Assembly: GCA_016873395.1 (NCBI GenBank)
Contig: VGXG01000001.1
Location: 80,248-144,247, forward strand
Direction of reading: 5' to 3'
Length of the DNA: 64,000 nucleotides
Source: Nitrospira sp.
GTDB taxonomy: Bacteria > Nitrospirota > Nitrospiria > Nitrospirales > Nitrospiraceae
Numbering within the stretch: the first letter of the stretch is position 1; the number at the start of each line of letters is the position of its first letter. The notes below the pieces were generated by a model. The model was not told the origin of the DNA. It saw only the letters and a program-made list of their open reading frames with translations, and searched no databases. The translations under genes and the position numbers were made by a program. This document shows positions 40,135 through 48,820 of this stretch, piece by piece.

Positions 40135-41634
40135 TCACCCGCCGAAGGGAAGCACCGCAGGCGGCACGGCTGAGGCGGCGGGCGCAGCGAACTGGGAGAA
40201 CATGAGCGTGGCGGACACGGCCCAGTCGATGAAGGGCCGGGGATAGACGCCCAGGATCAAGGTGCCCGCGAGACCCACGTAGATGACCGCCTTCATCGGC
40301 GCGGACACATACAGCGGCGAGGGATCGATCGGCTCGTTGATGTACATCTTCTTGACCACGATCAGATAGTAGTACATCGAAATCACGATGTTGATCAGCC
40401 CCACGATGAGGAGGGTGTACAGCCCTTCGTTGATCGCCGCCACGAAGATGTAGAGCTTGCCGATGAAGCCGGCCAGCGGCGGCACGCCGGCCAGGGACAA
40501 GAGAAACACCAGCATCGCCATGGCCAGGAACGGGGAACGGCGGTTCAGGCCGCTGTAGTCCTCGATCTCGTCGCTCTGGATCAGGTTCCCGACCGCAATC
40601 ACCACCGCAAACGCGCCCAGGTTGGCAAACAGATAGGTCAGCAGGTAGAACAGGATCGCATCGCCGCCCATCTTGGTGCCGGCCGCCAGCCCGATCAGAA
40701 TGTTGCCGATCTGCGCGATCCCTGAGTAGGCCAGCAGCCGCTTGATGTTTTTCTGGGCGATGGCGACGATGTTGCCGTAGGTCATCGAGAGGATGGACGC
40801 CCCCACCAGCAGCAACACCCAGGCCGGCTTGAGCGTGGCCAGGGACACCATGAACATCCGGAGCAGGATCGCAAAGGCGGCCCCCTTGGGCGCAATCGAG
40901 AGAAACGCGGTCACCGGCGTCGGCGCCCCGTGGTAGGTGTCCGGGATCCAGGAATGGAAGGGCACGGCGCCGATCTTGAAGCCGAGCGCTGCAAAGATCA
41001 GCAGGAACCCGATCACCAAGCCGGTCGTCGGCTGGGCCGCGGCAATGTCCGAGAAGACCAGCTTGCCCGTCTCGCCAAACACCAGGCTGATGCCGTAGGC
41101 CAGCACGCCGGCCACGAACACACCCAGGATGAAGAACTTGAGCCCCGCCTCGTTGGAGGCGACGTCATCGCGAAGGTAGGCGACCAGGACGTAGAAGCCG
41201 AAGGTCGAGAACTCCAGCGTGATGAAGACCGACAGCAGGTCGTTCGCCGAGGCCATGAACATCATGCCCAAGGCCGACATCAGCACGAGGAAGTAATACT
41301 CGCCCTTGAAGAACCTGAACTTCCTGACGTAGTCCACCGAGATCAGGACCACGAGGATCGTGGCCGCCACGATCATGATCTTGAAGAAGACCGCCAGCCG
41401 ATCCACGACGAACATGTTCGCGAAGAGCGTGCCGGTGACGTCGGCCCGGTCGAACCAGATGAGGTTCAGCAACACGGCCGCCAGGCCGCCGACGCTCAGG
41501 TACGCCAGCCGGTCCTTGGGCAGCCGCGGCATCGCAAAGTCCACGATCAGGACGACGCAGAGCCAGACCGTTAGCAGCAGCTCTGGCAGCATGAGCAGGA
41601 GATCGGAGCCGGACAGGGTCAGGTTAAAGGTCAT
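40135..41634 (-). CDS. nuoN: NADH-quinone oxidoreductase subunit N
   Basis: About 499 aa from ATG 41634 (MTFNLTLSGSDLLLMLPELL), preceded by GAGGGAACGA. It is an antiporter-like membrane subunit of complex I with 14 hydrophobic helices. The proton-channel lysines are present (ALGFKIGAVPFHSWIPDTYH and SIAPKGAAFAILLRM), as is the TM5 glutamate (FITLEFSTFGFYVL). The longer frame to 41715 only reads through a heptad repeat. The start overlaps the upstream nuoM end by 11 bases. It is the last gene of the nuo cluster. Confidence 0.96.
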   Translation of the reverse strand: MTFNLTLSGSDLLLMLPELLLTVWLCVVLIVDFAMPRLPKDRLAYLSVGGLAAVLLNLIWFDRADVTGTLFANMFVVDRLAVFFKIMIVAATILVVLISVDYVRKFRFFKGEYYFLVLMSALGMMFMASANDLLSVFITLEFSTFGFYVLVAYLRDDVASNEAGLKFFILGVFVAGVLAYGISLVFGETGKLVFSDIAAAQPTTGLVIGFLLIFAALGFKIGAVPFHSWIPDTYHGAPTPVTAFLSIAPKGAAFAILLRMFMVSLATLKPAWVLLLVGASILSMTYGNIVAIAQKNIKRLLAYSGIAQIGNILIGLAAGTKMGGDAILFYLLTYLFANLGAFAVVIAVGNLIQSDEIEDYSGLNRRSPFLAMAMLVFLLSLAGVPPLAGFIGKLYIFVAAINEGLYTLLIVGLINIVISMYYYLIVVKKMYINEPIDPSPLYVSAPMKAVIYVGLAGTLILGVYPRPFIDWAVSATLMFSQFAAPAASAVPPAVLPFGG

Positions 41635-43312
41635 TCGTTCCCTCGTGACGAGTGACGAGTGACGGGTGACGAGCGACAGGTGACACATTATCGGCTTGCT
41701 TCCTCGACGCGTCACGCGTCACGCGTAACGCGTCACCGTTCTGCGCCGCCAGCGGCACGACCTGCATGATCCGGGAAACCAGCGGGTCCGTCCCGGCTCG
41801 GATGACGTTGTAGAAGTGCCCGGGGAAGATCCCGAACGTGATGCTGCACGCGATCATGAGCAGCAACGGCAGCCGGTCATACCAGGCCACCGCGTCGTGC
41901 GCATGGCTGTACTGGCTGTCCATCGGCCCGTAGAACAGGCCCCGCATCATCCGGAAGAGATAGGCCATCGTCAGCACGATGCCGACCACTGCCACGATCA
42001 CCTGGAACGGGTACCGGTTCCAGCTTCCCACCAGGATCATGACCTCGGCGATGAAATTCACGGTGCCGGGCATCCCGATGGAGGCCATGCAGGCGACCAG
42101 AAAACAGCCGGCGACGAACGGCATGCGGTTGACCAGCCCGCCGAGCGAGGGGATGTCGCGCGAGTGAGTCTGGTCGTAGACCCAGCCGGCCATGGCGAAC
42201 AGCATCCCCGTGGCCAGCGCATGGGCGAACATGTAGAGGACGGCGCCGCTCAAACTGATGTAATCCAGCGCCGCCATGCCGAGGAACACATAACCCATGT
42301 GGCTAGAGCTGGAATAGCCGATGACATACTTGGTGTCCTTCGCGTAGTAGGCCACGAACCCGCCGTAGATGATGCTGAACACGCAGAGGAACGCCGCGAT
42401 CGGCATCAGCTCACGGGTGGTCTCGGGCAGGATCTCGAAGGCCACGCGGATGATCGAGAAGTGCCCCAGCTTCATCAGCACGCCCGCGTGCAGCATGCTC
42501 GTGGCGGCCGGCGCGGCAGCGTGGCCGACCGGCGACCAGGAGTGGAGCGGCCAGATCGGCGCGATCGAGGCAAAGCCGAAGAAGACCAGTAGCCAGATGA
42601 TCGTGGCCAGATTCCCCGAGAACTTGGCCTGCTCGCGCAGCACCAGGATGTCGAAGGTGTGCAGCCCCGAGAACTTGTAAATCAAGAGGATTCCCAACAG
42701 GGCGACGACCGCTCCGGCCGAGAGGAACAGGGTCAGCTTCATCGCCGCATACTCTTTGCTGTTGGCGGCGAAGTTGAAGATGAAGCCGACCGAATCGCGC
42801 TGCTTCAGTCCTTCGGGATCCTTCATCTCCAGGTATCCCTTGGTATGGCTCCCCCACACGCCGAGCAGGACATACATCGGGAGCACGGACATCTCATAGA
42901 AGAAATAGAGGAAGAACAAGTCCAGCGACATGAACACGCCGATCGTGGCGGCGGCCAGGATCAGCAGGAAGATGTAGAACTCCTTGGTCCGATCCTTGAT
43001 ATGCCAGGAAATGAAGATCCCTGCAAACAGCAGAATGGCCGAGGCCAGCACCAGCGGCGTGCCGATCCCGTCCACCCCCAGATAGAAGGCGATACCCAAC
43101 TCCTTGGACCACTCAAACCGCTGGACGAACTGGAACCCTCCCTTCACCGGATCGTAGGCGAAAAACAGATAGAAGGATGCAAGCAGCGAGATGCCGGCGG
43201 CGATCGCGGCGACCAGGCGGACCTGGAGGGCTTGCCGGTTCGGCACGAACAGCAGCACGATCGCCCCCAGGAAGGGCGCGAAGAGGATGTAGAGCAAGGT
43301 ATAGTCTGCCAT
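41624..43312 (-). CDS. nuoM: NADH-quinone oxidoreductase subunit M, second copy (NuoM2)
   Basis: A 562-aa antiporter-like subunit, the second of two adjacent nuoM genes. The TM5 Glu140 (FFYEMSVLP), the TM8 Lys281 (GVLMKLGHF) and the TM12 Glu (NFIAEVMILVG) are kept. The TM7 lysine is absent: residues 246-258 read GFASIAPIWPLHS where other copies have AFKxPxxPFH. A hydrophilic insertion (LEMKDPEGLKQRDS) lies near residue 165. The last 40 residues (…SPVARHPSLVTRHEG…) are read from a heptad palindrome. A tandem second NuoM defines the 2M-type complex I. Confidence 0.94.
   Translation of the reverse strand: MADYTLLYILFAPFLGAIVLLFVPNRQALQVRLVAAIAAGISLLASFYLFFAYDPVKGGFQFVQRFEWSKELGIAFYLGVDGIGTPLVLASAILLFAGIFISWHIKDRTKEFYIFLLILAAATIGVFMSLDLFFLYFFYEMSVLPMYVLLGVWGSHTKGYLEMKDPEGLKQRDSVGFIFNFAANSKEYAAMKLTLFLSAGAVVALLGILLIYKFSGLHTFDILVLREQAKFSGNLATIIWLLVFFGFASIAPIWPLHSWSPVGHAAAPAATSMLHAGVLMKLGHFSIIRVAFEILPETTRELMPIAAFLCVFSIIYGGFVAYYAKDTKYVIGYSSSSHMGYVFLGMAALDYISLSGAVLYMFAHALATGMLFAMAGWVYDQTHSRDIPSLGGLVNRMPFVAGCFLVACMASIGMPGTVNFIAEVMILVGSWNRYPFQVIVAVVGIVLTMAYLFRMMRGLFYGPMDSQYSHAHDAVAWYDRLPLLLMIACSITFGIFPGHFYNVIRAGTDPLVSRIMQVVPLAAQNGDALRVTRDASRKQADNVSPVARHPSLVTRHEGTNDL
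41645..41737. repeat. Heptad repeat palindrome (GTGACGA/GTCACGC type), nuoM2-nuoN border
   Basis: Left arm 41645-41686 has six units (GTGACGA, GTGACGA, GTGACGG, GTGACGA, GCGACAG, GTGACAC). Right arm 41707-41737 has four (GTCACGC, GTCACGC, GTAACGC, GTCACCG). It is entirely inside the 3' end of nuoM2. Confidence 0.9.
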
Positions 43313-43326
43313 AGCGCTTCGCTTTG

Positions 43327-43429
43327 GGCGAGAGGCAAGCGGCTAGAGGCGAGTGGTACGGAAAATCTTCATGGTTCTCTTCTTGTTTCCGTTCTCTCCA
43401 CTTGCCACTTGCCACTTACCACTCGCCCC
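43327..43429. repeat. Heptad repeat palindrome (GGCGAGA/CCACTTG type), nuoM1-nuoM2 border
   Basis: Left arm 43327-43355 (GGCGAGA, GGCAAGC, GGCTAGA, GGCGAGT). Right arm 43398-43429 (CCACTTG, CCACTTG, CCACTTA, CCACTCG). It overlaps the end of the first nuoM and encodes its VSGKWQVERTE tail. Confidence 0.88.
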
Positions 43430-44982
43430 GTCGATAGCAACACGTCAATCTTAGCCACTTGCGCGCCGCGGTCCAATCTATCCACCAGCGCCTGCACCGA
43501 CCCATTCATGATGCGCAAGAACGGCGACGGGTAGAGCCCGATCCAGAACACCATGACCGACAGCGACACAGCGATCACCAGCTCGCGCCCCTTCAGATCC
43601 GCCATCGTGTGGCTGAGGCCCTGGGCCAACGGCCCGAACATGGCCCGCTCGTAATACCAGAGAAAGTAGGCGGCTCCCAAAATCACCCCCGTCACCGCGA
43701 CCGTCCCATAGAGCCAGTAGGCCTTGAAGGCGCCCAGCAGGATCAAAAATTCTCCGACAAAGCCGTTCGTCCCGGGCAACCCGATGGAGGCCAGCCCGAT
43801 GATCAGCAGGAACGTGGCCAGGAGAGGCACCTTCCTGGCGAGCCCCCCGAAGGCCGCCAGGTTGGTGGTCTGCCGCCGATGGTAGAGGAAGCCGGCCAGG
43901 AAGAACAGCCCGGCCGTGCTGAAGCCCAGATTGATCATCGTGAGCAGGCTGCCTTGCAGGCCCTGAAAGTTCAAGGCGAACAGCCCGACCACGACAAAGC
44001 CCAAGTGGCTGATGCTGCTGAAAGCCAACAGCCGACGGAAGTCAGGCTGGATCAGGGCCACGATCGCTCCATAAAGGATGGCGATCAACGCCAAGGTCAT
44101 CATGACCGTCACCACCCCCTCATTCCGCGAGGCATCGGGCAGCAGCGGTAGGCTGAACCGGATGAAGCCGTAGGTCCCCAACTTGATCCCTGCCAGGATC
44201 ACGGCCATGCCGATCGGTCCTTCCAGCAGGGCGTCCGGGAGCCAGGTATGGAAGGGGAACATCGGGGCCTTGAAAGCCAGGCCCATGAACAGGAGCCAAA
44301 AGATCAACACCTGCCGGTCGATCGGGATCGGAATCGTCAGCAGTTGCAGAAAATCGAAGGTGTAGGGCGGGTCCGCGTGATTCGTCACCGCCCACTCGTG
44401 ATAATTGAGGTCCAGCAGCACGATCCCCACCAGCATAAAGACGCTGCCCAGCAGGGTGTAGAGGACATACTTGAGCGCCGCATACTGACGCTCGGCTCCG
44501 CCGCCCCAGAGCTTAATCAGGAAATAGCTCGGGATCAGCATGAGCTCCCAGAATACGAAAAAGAGGATCAGGTCGAGGGACACAAAGACGCCGACGATCG
44601 TAGTCTCCAGGGCCAACAGCGCCACGAAGTAGGTTTTGACTTGATGCCGGACCGTATCCCACGAATAGAGCACGATCAGTACGGTGAGGAAGGCCGTGAG
44701 GGCGACGAACAGGACGCTGATGCCGTCGACCCCCAGGTGATAGCCGATCCCCAGGGGGGGAATCCAAGCGACCCGTTCGACGAATTGCATCGCGGCGGAG
44801 TCCGGCACGAAGTGCAGCAAGACAACGCAGGCCAGAACCAATTCCAGCCCCGCCACCGCCAGCGCCGCGTTCTTGATCAAGTCGTCATCATTGTCCAGCA
44901 GCCACAGGACAATGGCGCCCAGCAGCGGAAAGAACAAGAGCATCGACAGGACCGGGAATCCGAATGTCAGTTCTTCAAGCAT
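43369..44982 (-). CDS. nuoM: NADH-quinone oxidoreductase subunit M, first copy (NuoM1)
   Basis: A 537-aa antiporter-like subunit with about 14 helices. All proton-path residues are present: Glu146 in FWELMLIPSYF, Lys238 in GLAFKAPMFPFHTWLPDALL, a lysine in LAGIKLGTYG, and Glu in NGFVGEFLILLG. It sits between nuoL and the second nuoM. The last dozen residues come from a heptad repeat. In 2M complex I this extra subunit is thought to raise the number of protons moved per electron pair. Confidence 0.95.
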   Translation of the reverse strand: MLEELTFGFPVLSMLLFFPLLGAIVLWLLDNDDDLIKNAALAVAGLELVLACVVLLHFVPDSAAMQFVERVAWIPPLGIGYHLGVDGISVLFVALTAFLTVLIVLYSWDTVRHQVKTYFVALLALETTIVGVFVSLDLILFFVFWELMLIPSYFLIKLWGGGAERQYAALKYVLYTLLGSVFMLVGIVLLDLNYHEWAVTNHADPPYTFDFLQLLTIPIPIDRQVLIFWLLFMGLAFKAPMFPFHTWLPDALLEGPIGMAVILAGIKLGTYGFIRFSLPLLPDASRNEGVVTVMMTLALIAILYGAIVALIQPDFRRLLAFSSISHLGFVVVGLFALNFQGLQGSLLTMINLGFSTAGLFFLAGFLYHRRQTTNLAAFGGLARKVPLLATFLLIIGLASIGLPGTNGFVGEFLILLGAFKAYWLYGTVAVTGVILGAAYFLWYYERAMFGPLAQGLSHTMADLKGRELVIAVSLSVMVFWIGLYPSPFLRIMNGSVQALVDRLDRGAQVAKIDVLLSTGRVVSGKWQVERTETRREP

Positions 44983-44997
44983 GATCGAAGATCAGTT

Positions 44998-45126
44998 CCA
45001 AGTTGCAAGTCTCAAGTGGCAAGTGACGAGGCACAAGTGACAAGTTAGCTCTCGCTGCCCGCTTGCTACTTGTTCCCTTGTCAGCGTGCTCCTTATGTCC
45101 GCTTGGTCGCTTGTCAGCTTGTCCAC
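44998..45126. repeat. Heptad repeat palindrome (CAAGTGG/CGCTTGC type), nuoL-nuoM1 border
   Basis: Left arm 44998-45048 has about seven units of CAAGTNN type. Right arm 45060-45126 carries complementary units (CGCTTGC, TACTTGT, CCCTTGT and on). It is the longest of the nuo borders. Confidence 0.85.
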
Positions 45127-45139
45127 TTTCAAACTCACG

Positions 45140-47140
45140 CTAGCGCGACGCTACGCCGATGCCGGACGACCCGCTCCACCAGACCAGAATCAGGTGGACA
45201 AGGATAAACAGCCCTGCCACGATGATGGCCGCATAGTGGTGCACCTTGCCGCTCTGAAGCCGGCGCCAGGAGCGCGCGGCCAGGTGATTGGCGTACCCCA
45301 CGACGTTGATCAATCCGTAGATTGCGTGCTTCTCGATCCAGGTGCTGCCGGCCGAGCCGGACTGGGTCAAGCGTCCCACCCCCAGCACGATTCCGTCGAT
45401 CACGGTCCGATCGAACCAGTCCCAGACCACCCCCAGCCGTTTGGCCGGCTCGACGAACAGGAAATCGTAGAGTTCATCAACATAGTATTTGTTCAACAGC
45501 GTCCGGTAGGCGCCGGGGGCCCGCGCGGCCAGGTTGTCAGCCGCTTCGGTCCGGACGCTGTAGAGATAATGCGCCAGCCCCCATCCCAGCAGCGCAATCG
45601 CCGTCGCGACCACCATGAGCGTCGCCACCAGGCCGAACCCGGCCCCATGCTCCTCGCCCCCCCCGGCCGCAACCGTGACCGGATGGAGGAAATGGTGGAA
45701 CCAGCCTGACTCTGGAGGCACACCGGGAAATCCGCCGATCACCGAGAGGACCGCCAACACCACCAGAGGCCCAATCATGACGGCGGGCGATTCATGGACA
45801 TGCTCCGCGACATGGTGGTCCAGCCGCGACCGGCCGTAGAAGGTGAGGTAGGTCAGCCTGAACATGTAGAAAGCGGTCAGAAAAGCGCCGATCGCCGCCA
45901 TTGCATAGAGCACGTATTGGCCGTGCGTGAAGGCGTGGGCCATGATTTCGTCCTTGCTCCAGAACCCGGCCAGGGGGAAAATACCGGCGATGGCCAGGGT
46001 GCCGACCAGGAACAAGGCATGGGTCCAGGGAATCTTGGACCGGAGGCCGCCCATGTTCCGGATGTCCTGCTCGCCCGACAGGGCGTGGATCACGGAGCCG
46101 GCCGAAAGGAACAGCAGCGCCTTGAAGAACGCGTGGGTCATCAGGTGGAAAATAGCCGCCGTGTAGGCCCCGATCCCGCAGGCCAGGAACATGTACCCGA
46201 GCTGGCTCACCGTCGAATAGGCCAGCACCCGCTTGATGTCGGTCTGCACCAGGCCGATGGTGGCGGCAAAGAGGGCCGTGAGCCCGCCGACCCACGCCAC
46301 CGTGGTCAAGGCCACCGGCGCCATGTCGTAGAGGACGTGGTTCCGCACGATCATGTAGACCCCGGCCGTCACCATCGTGGCGGCGTGGATCAGGGCGCTG
46401 ACCGGAGTGGGGCCCTCCATCGCATCCGGCAGCCAGGTGTACAGGGGGATCTGCGCCGATTTCCCCACCGCCCCGATCAGCAGGCAGAGAGCGATCGCCG
46501 TCGCCATGCCCGTCGAGAGCTGGCTTGCCTGCGCGAAGACCTGCGTATAGTCCAGCGTCTTGAAGTTCACGAAGATCAGAAAAATCGCCAGCAGGAACCC
46601 GGCGTCGCCGATCCGGTTCACCACGAAGGCCTTGGTAGCCGCCTTGGCGGCCGAGACCCGGTCGTAGTAGTAGCCGATCAAGAGGTACGAGCAGAGGCCC
46701 ACGCCTTCCCACCCGATGAAGAGCACCAGGTAGTTGCTCCCCATCACCAGCAGGAGCATGGAGACCATAAAGAGGTTCATATAGGTGAAGAAGCGCGTGA
46801 AGCCCTCCTCACCGTGCATGTACCCGACCGAGTAGAGGTGGATCAGAAACCCGACGCCGGTGACCACCAGCATCATGATGCACGTAAGGGGATCGACGAG
46901 AAAGGCCAGGTTGACCGTGAGATCGCCGCCGAAGATCCACCGATACGCCACGACTTCCCGGGCGACACCCGTCCGGAGCGTCTCGACGAAGATGCCGACG
47001 GCGCAGAGAAACGAGAGGCCCACCGAGCCCCAGCCCAGCCGGTGCGCGATGTCGTGGGAATAGCGGCTGCCCAGCAGGCCGTTCAGCAGCACGGCCGCGA
47101 GGGGCAACACCGGGATCAGAATCACCAGAAGTTCAAACAT
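45140..47140 (-). CDS. nuoL: NADH-quinone oxidoreductase subunit L
   Basis: A 666-aa antiporter-like subunit, about 50 residues longer than typical NuoL (about 613 in E. coli). It has FIGWEGVGLCSYLLIGYYYD with the TM5 Glu, GKSAQIPLYTWLPDAMEGPT with the TM7 Lys, and the C-terminal lateral helix region (LNKYYVDELYDFLFVEPAKR) followed by a final helix. A longer lateral helix would be expected if it must span one more antiporter subunit, as in 2M complex I. It precedes the two nuoM genes. Confidence 0.96.
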   Translation of the reverse strand: MFELLVILIPVLPLAAVLLNGLLGSRYSHDIAHRLGWGSVGLSFLCAVGIFVETLRTGVAREVVAYRWIFGGDLTVNLAFLVDPLTCIMMLVVTGVGFLIHLYSVGYMHGEEGFTRFFTYMNLFMVSMLLLVMGSNYLVLFIGWEGVGLCSYLLIGYYYDRVSAAKAATKAFVVNRIGDAGFLLAIFLIFVNFKTLDYTQVFAQASQLSTGMATAIALCLLIGAVGKSAQIPLYTWLPDAMEGPTPVSALIHAATMVTAGVYMIVRNHVLYDMAPVALTTVAWVGGLTALFAATIGLVQTDIKRVLAYSTVSQLGYMFLACGIGAYTAAIFHLMTHAFFKALLFLSAGSVIHALSGEQDIRNMGGLRSKIPWTHALFLVGTLAIAGIFPLAGFWSKDEIMAHAFTHGQYVLYAMAAIGAFLTAFYMFRLTYLTFYGRSRLDHHVAEHVHESPAVMIGPLVVLAVLSVIGGFPGVPPESGWFHHFLHPVTVAAGGGEEHGAGFGLVATLMVVATAIALLGWGLAHYLYSVRTEAADNLAARAPGAYRTLLNKYYVDELYDFLFVEPAKRLGVVWDWFDRTVIDGIVLGVGRLTQSGSAGSTWIEKHAIYGLINVVGYANHLAARSWRRLQSGKVHHYAAIIVAGLFILVHLILVWWSGSSGIGVASR

Positions 47141-47150
47141 TCGTCAGTAA

Positions 47151-47219
47151 GAGCTTATGGCATATAGCGTATGGCAGGAACGCTTTTTCTGTGCCATAGG
47201 CCATAGGCTATCAGCTCTT
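47151..47219. repeat. Heptad repeat palindrome (GCTTATG/GGCTATC type), nuoK-nuoL border
   Basis: Left arm 47151-47178 (AGAGCTTATGGCATATAGCG and on) faces right arm 47190-47219 (TGTGCCATAGGCCATAGGCT and on). The loop contains CTTTTTC. Confidence 0.85.
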
Positions 47220-47229
47220 CTCCGCTGGG

Positions 47230-47532
47230 CTACCACTTCAAGAGGTTCAGTTCGTCCACGTTCGTGGAGAGTCTGCCACGGAACACGACGATGATGATGG
47301 CCAGCCCCACGGCCGCTTCCCCGGCCGCGATCGCGATCACGAAGAGCGCCACGATCTGCCCCGCCATCGATTCCAGATAGTACGAGAAGGCCACTAGGTT
47401 GATGTTGGCGGCGTTGAGCATGATCTCCACCGCCATCAGCACAATGATGAAGTTCCGTCGGATCAGCACGCCGATCAAGCCGGTGGCAAACAGCACTGCA
47501 CTGACGGCGACGTATGCGCTCAGTGGCACCAT
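47230..47532 (-). CDS. nuoK: NADH-quinone oxidoreductase subunit K
   Basis: A 100-aa subunit with three membrane helices. The conserved glutamates are in [20 protein letters not shown] and [14 protein letters not shown]. Standard length. Part of the proton path between NuoA/J/H and NuoN. Flanked on both sides by heptad palindromes with different heptamers. Confidence 0.97.
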   Translation of the reverse strand: MVPLSAYVAVSAVLFATGLIGVLIRRNFIIVLMAVEIMLNAANINLVAFSYYLESMAGQIVALFVIAIAAGEAAVGLAIIIVVFRGRLSTNVDELNLLKW

Positions 47533-47538
47533 AATACC

Positions 47539-47621
47539 CGTTACGCGTGACGAGTGACGGGTGACAGGTAGAGAACGATCCTGATCTTCAACTTGTCACG
47601 CGTCACTTGTCACCTGTCACT
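47539..47621. repeat. Heptad repeat palindrome (GTGACGA/ACTTGTC type), nuoJ-nuoK border
   Basis: Left arm 47539-47571 (GTTACGC, GTGACGA, GTGACGG, GTGACAG). Right arm 47591-47621 (ACTTGTC, ACGCGTC, ACTTGTC, ACCTGTC). Confidence 0.88.
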
Positions 47622-48137
47622 CTGTTCAATGTCCACCGTTGTCGGCGTCTTGGCCAGCACGATCGCGCCGATGATTGCCCCGAGCAGGAACACCCCCACG
47701 ATTTCGAATGGAAGCAAGTAGTCGCTGAACATCTTGATGCCGATTGCGTAGCTGGCCCCGTCTTTCAGGACCGCCTCAGCCGGGGCATCGCCCTTCAGCC
47801 CACCGAAGGGGGACCGCAGCACCAGCAGCAGCAGCTCGCCGCAGATCCCGGCGGCGGCGAAGAGGATCACGGCATAGCGGGCATGGAGATACCGCTCTTC
47901 CGTCTTGAGGTTGAGCAGCATCAGCACGAAGAGATAGAGCACCAGAATGGCGCCCGCGTAGACGATGATCTGGACGGCGAACAGAAACTCCGCGTTCAGC
48001 AGCACGAAGAGGCCGGCCACATGGAGCAGCAGCGTCAGCAGCGCCAGGCCGCAGTGGACGGGATTCCGGAATGCGATGGTAAGCACTCCCGCCACGATGC
48101 TGACCAGCGAGAAATAGACAAAAAAGAATGGGACCAT
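47610..48137 (-). CDS. nuoJ: NADH-quinone oxidoreductase subunit J
   Basis: A 175-aa membrane subunit with five helices. The conserved pattern is NPVHCGLALLTLLLHVAGLF, then LLNAEFLFAVQIIVYAGAIL, then VLYLFVLMLLNL. It starts 12 bases after nuoI, the only nuo spacer without a heptad palindrome. The end (VDIEQSDR) reads into the palindrome downstream. Confidence 0.96.
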   Translation of the reverse strand: MVPFFFVYFSLVSIVAGVLTIAFRNPVHCGLALLTLLLHVAGLFVLLNAEFLFAVQIIVYAGAILVLYLFVLMLLNLKTEERYLHARYAVILFAAAGICGELLLLVLRSPFGGLKGDAPAEAVLKDGASYAIGIKMFSDYLLPFEIVGVFLLGAIIGAIVLAKTPTTVDIEQSDR

Positions 48138-48149
48138 GGCCTCGACGGG

Positions 48150-48737
48150 TTATGATAGGTGCTTCGGTGGTGCCTGCGTCGCCTTGAGGACCGACTGCGG
48201 AAAATAGTAGCGGTACTCGCGGCTCATCTGATCGTCCTTTTCCTGATGATGGGCGATCAAATACTTCTTGCCGTCTTCTATATATCGCTCGCCGATCTGG
48301 TAGAGCCGCGTCTTGTCGAACAGGAGGGTCCGCTTGTCATGGGTCGAAAACTCATACAGCTTCGTCATCGCCAATGCATTGACCGGGCAAGCCTCCACGC
48401 AGTAGCCGCAGAACACGCACTTGGTGATGTCGATGTAAAACTCGCTCGCGTACCGCTGCAGCGGCAGGGAGGGGTCTTCGGCGCTCACGACTTTGATGCA
48501 CCGGGAGGGGCAGGCGGCCTCACAGAGATCGCATCCCACGCACCGCTCCCGTCCGTCATCATAGCGGAGGAGCGCCAGGGCCCCGCGATGCGTATCGGGG
48601 ATCGTCCGCTGTTCCCTCGGGTACTGAAACGTGATCGGACGATGAAACATATGCTTGAAGGTGACCTTCATCGCGTCCCAGATCTCATGGAACAGCATCG
48701 CCTGAAGGATCTTCTTGGTCAGCGCGCCGACGCTCAT
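48150..48737 (-). CDS. nuoI: NADH-quinone oxidoreductase subunit I
   Basis: About 195 aa from ATG 48737, preceded by GGAGAAG. It is a ferredoxin-like subunit with two [4Fe-4S] motifs, CVGCDLCEAACPSRC and CVFCGYCVEACP (clusters N6a and N6b). These carry electrons from the NuoG arm to NuoB. It follows nuoG directly; in most bacteria nuoH lies between these two genes, and it is absent here. The C-terminus (REYRYYFPQSVLKATQAPPK) is longer than usual. Confidence 0.96.
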   Translation of the reverse strand: MSVGALTKKILQAMLFHEIWDAMKVTFKHMFHRPITFQYPREQRTIPDTHRGALALLRYDDGRERCVGCDLCEAACPSRCIKVVSAEDPSLPLQRYASEFYIDITKCVFCGYCVEACPVNALAMTKLYEFSTHDKRTLLFDKTRLYQIGERYIEDGKKYLIAHHQEKDDQMSREYRYYFPQSVLKATQAPPKHLS

Positions 48738-48758
48738 ATCATCTTCTCCGGCTAGGGG

Positions 48759-48815
48759 CACGTGGCGAGCGGCGAGCGGGGGAAGTTCCTTGCCTCTTAC
48801 CTCTCGCCTCTAGCC
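48759..48815. repeat. Heptad repeat palindrome (GGCGAGC/CTCTCGC type), nuoG-nuoI border
   Basis: Left arm 48759-48780 (ACGTGGC, GAGCGGC, GAGCGGG); right arm 48789-48815 (TTGCCTC, TTACCTC, TCGCCTC, TAGCCC). It fills almost the whole spacer where nuoH would be expected. Confidence 0.88.
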
Positions 48816-48820
48816 CAGAA

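Noticed and set aside
45794..47167. 457-aa plus-strand frame opposite nuoL
   Set aside because: Antisense to a conserved membrane subunit; composition (His, Gln, Asp, Arg rich) mirrors the complementary hydrophobic codons and shows no domain.
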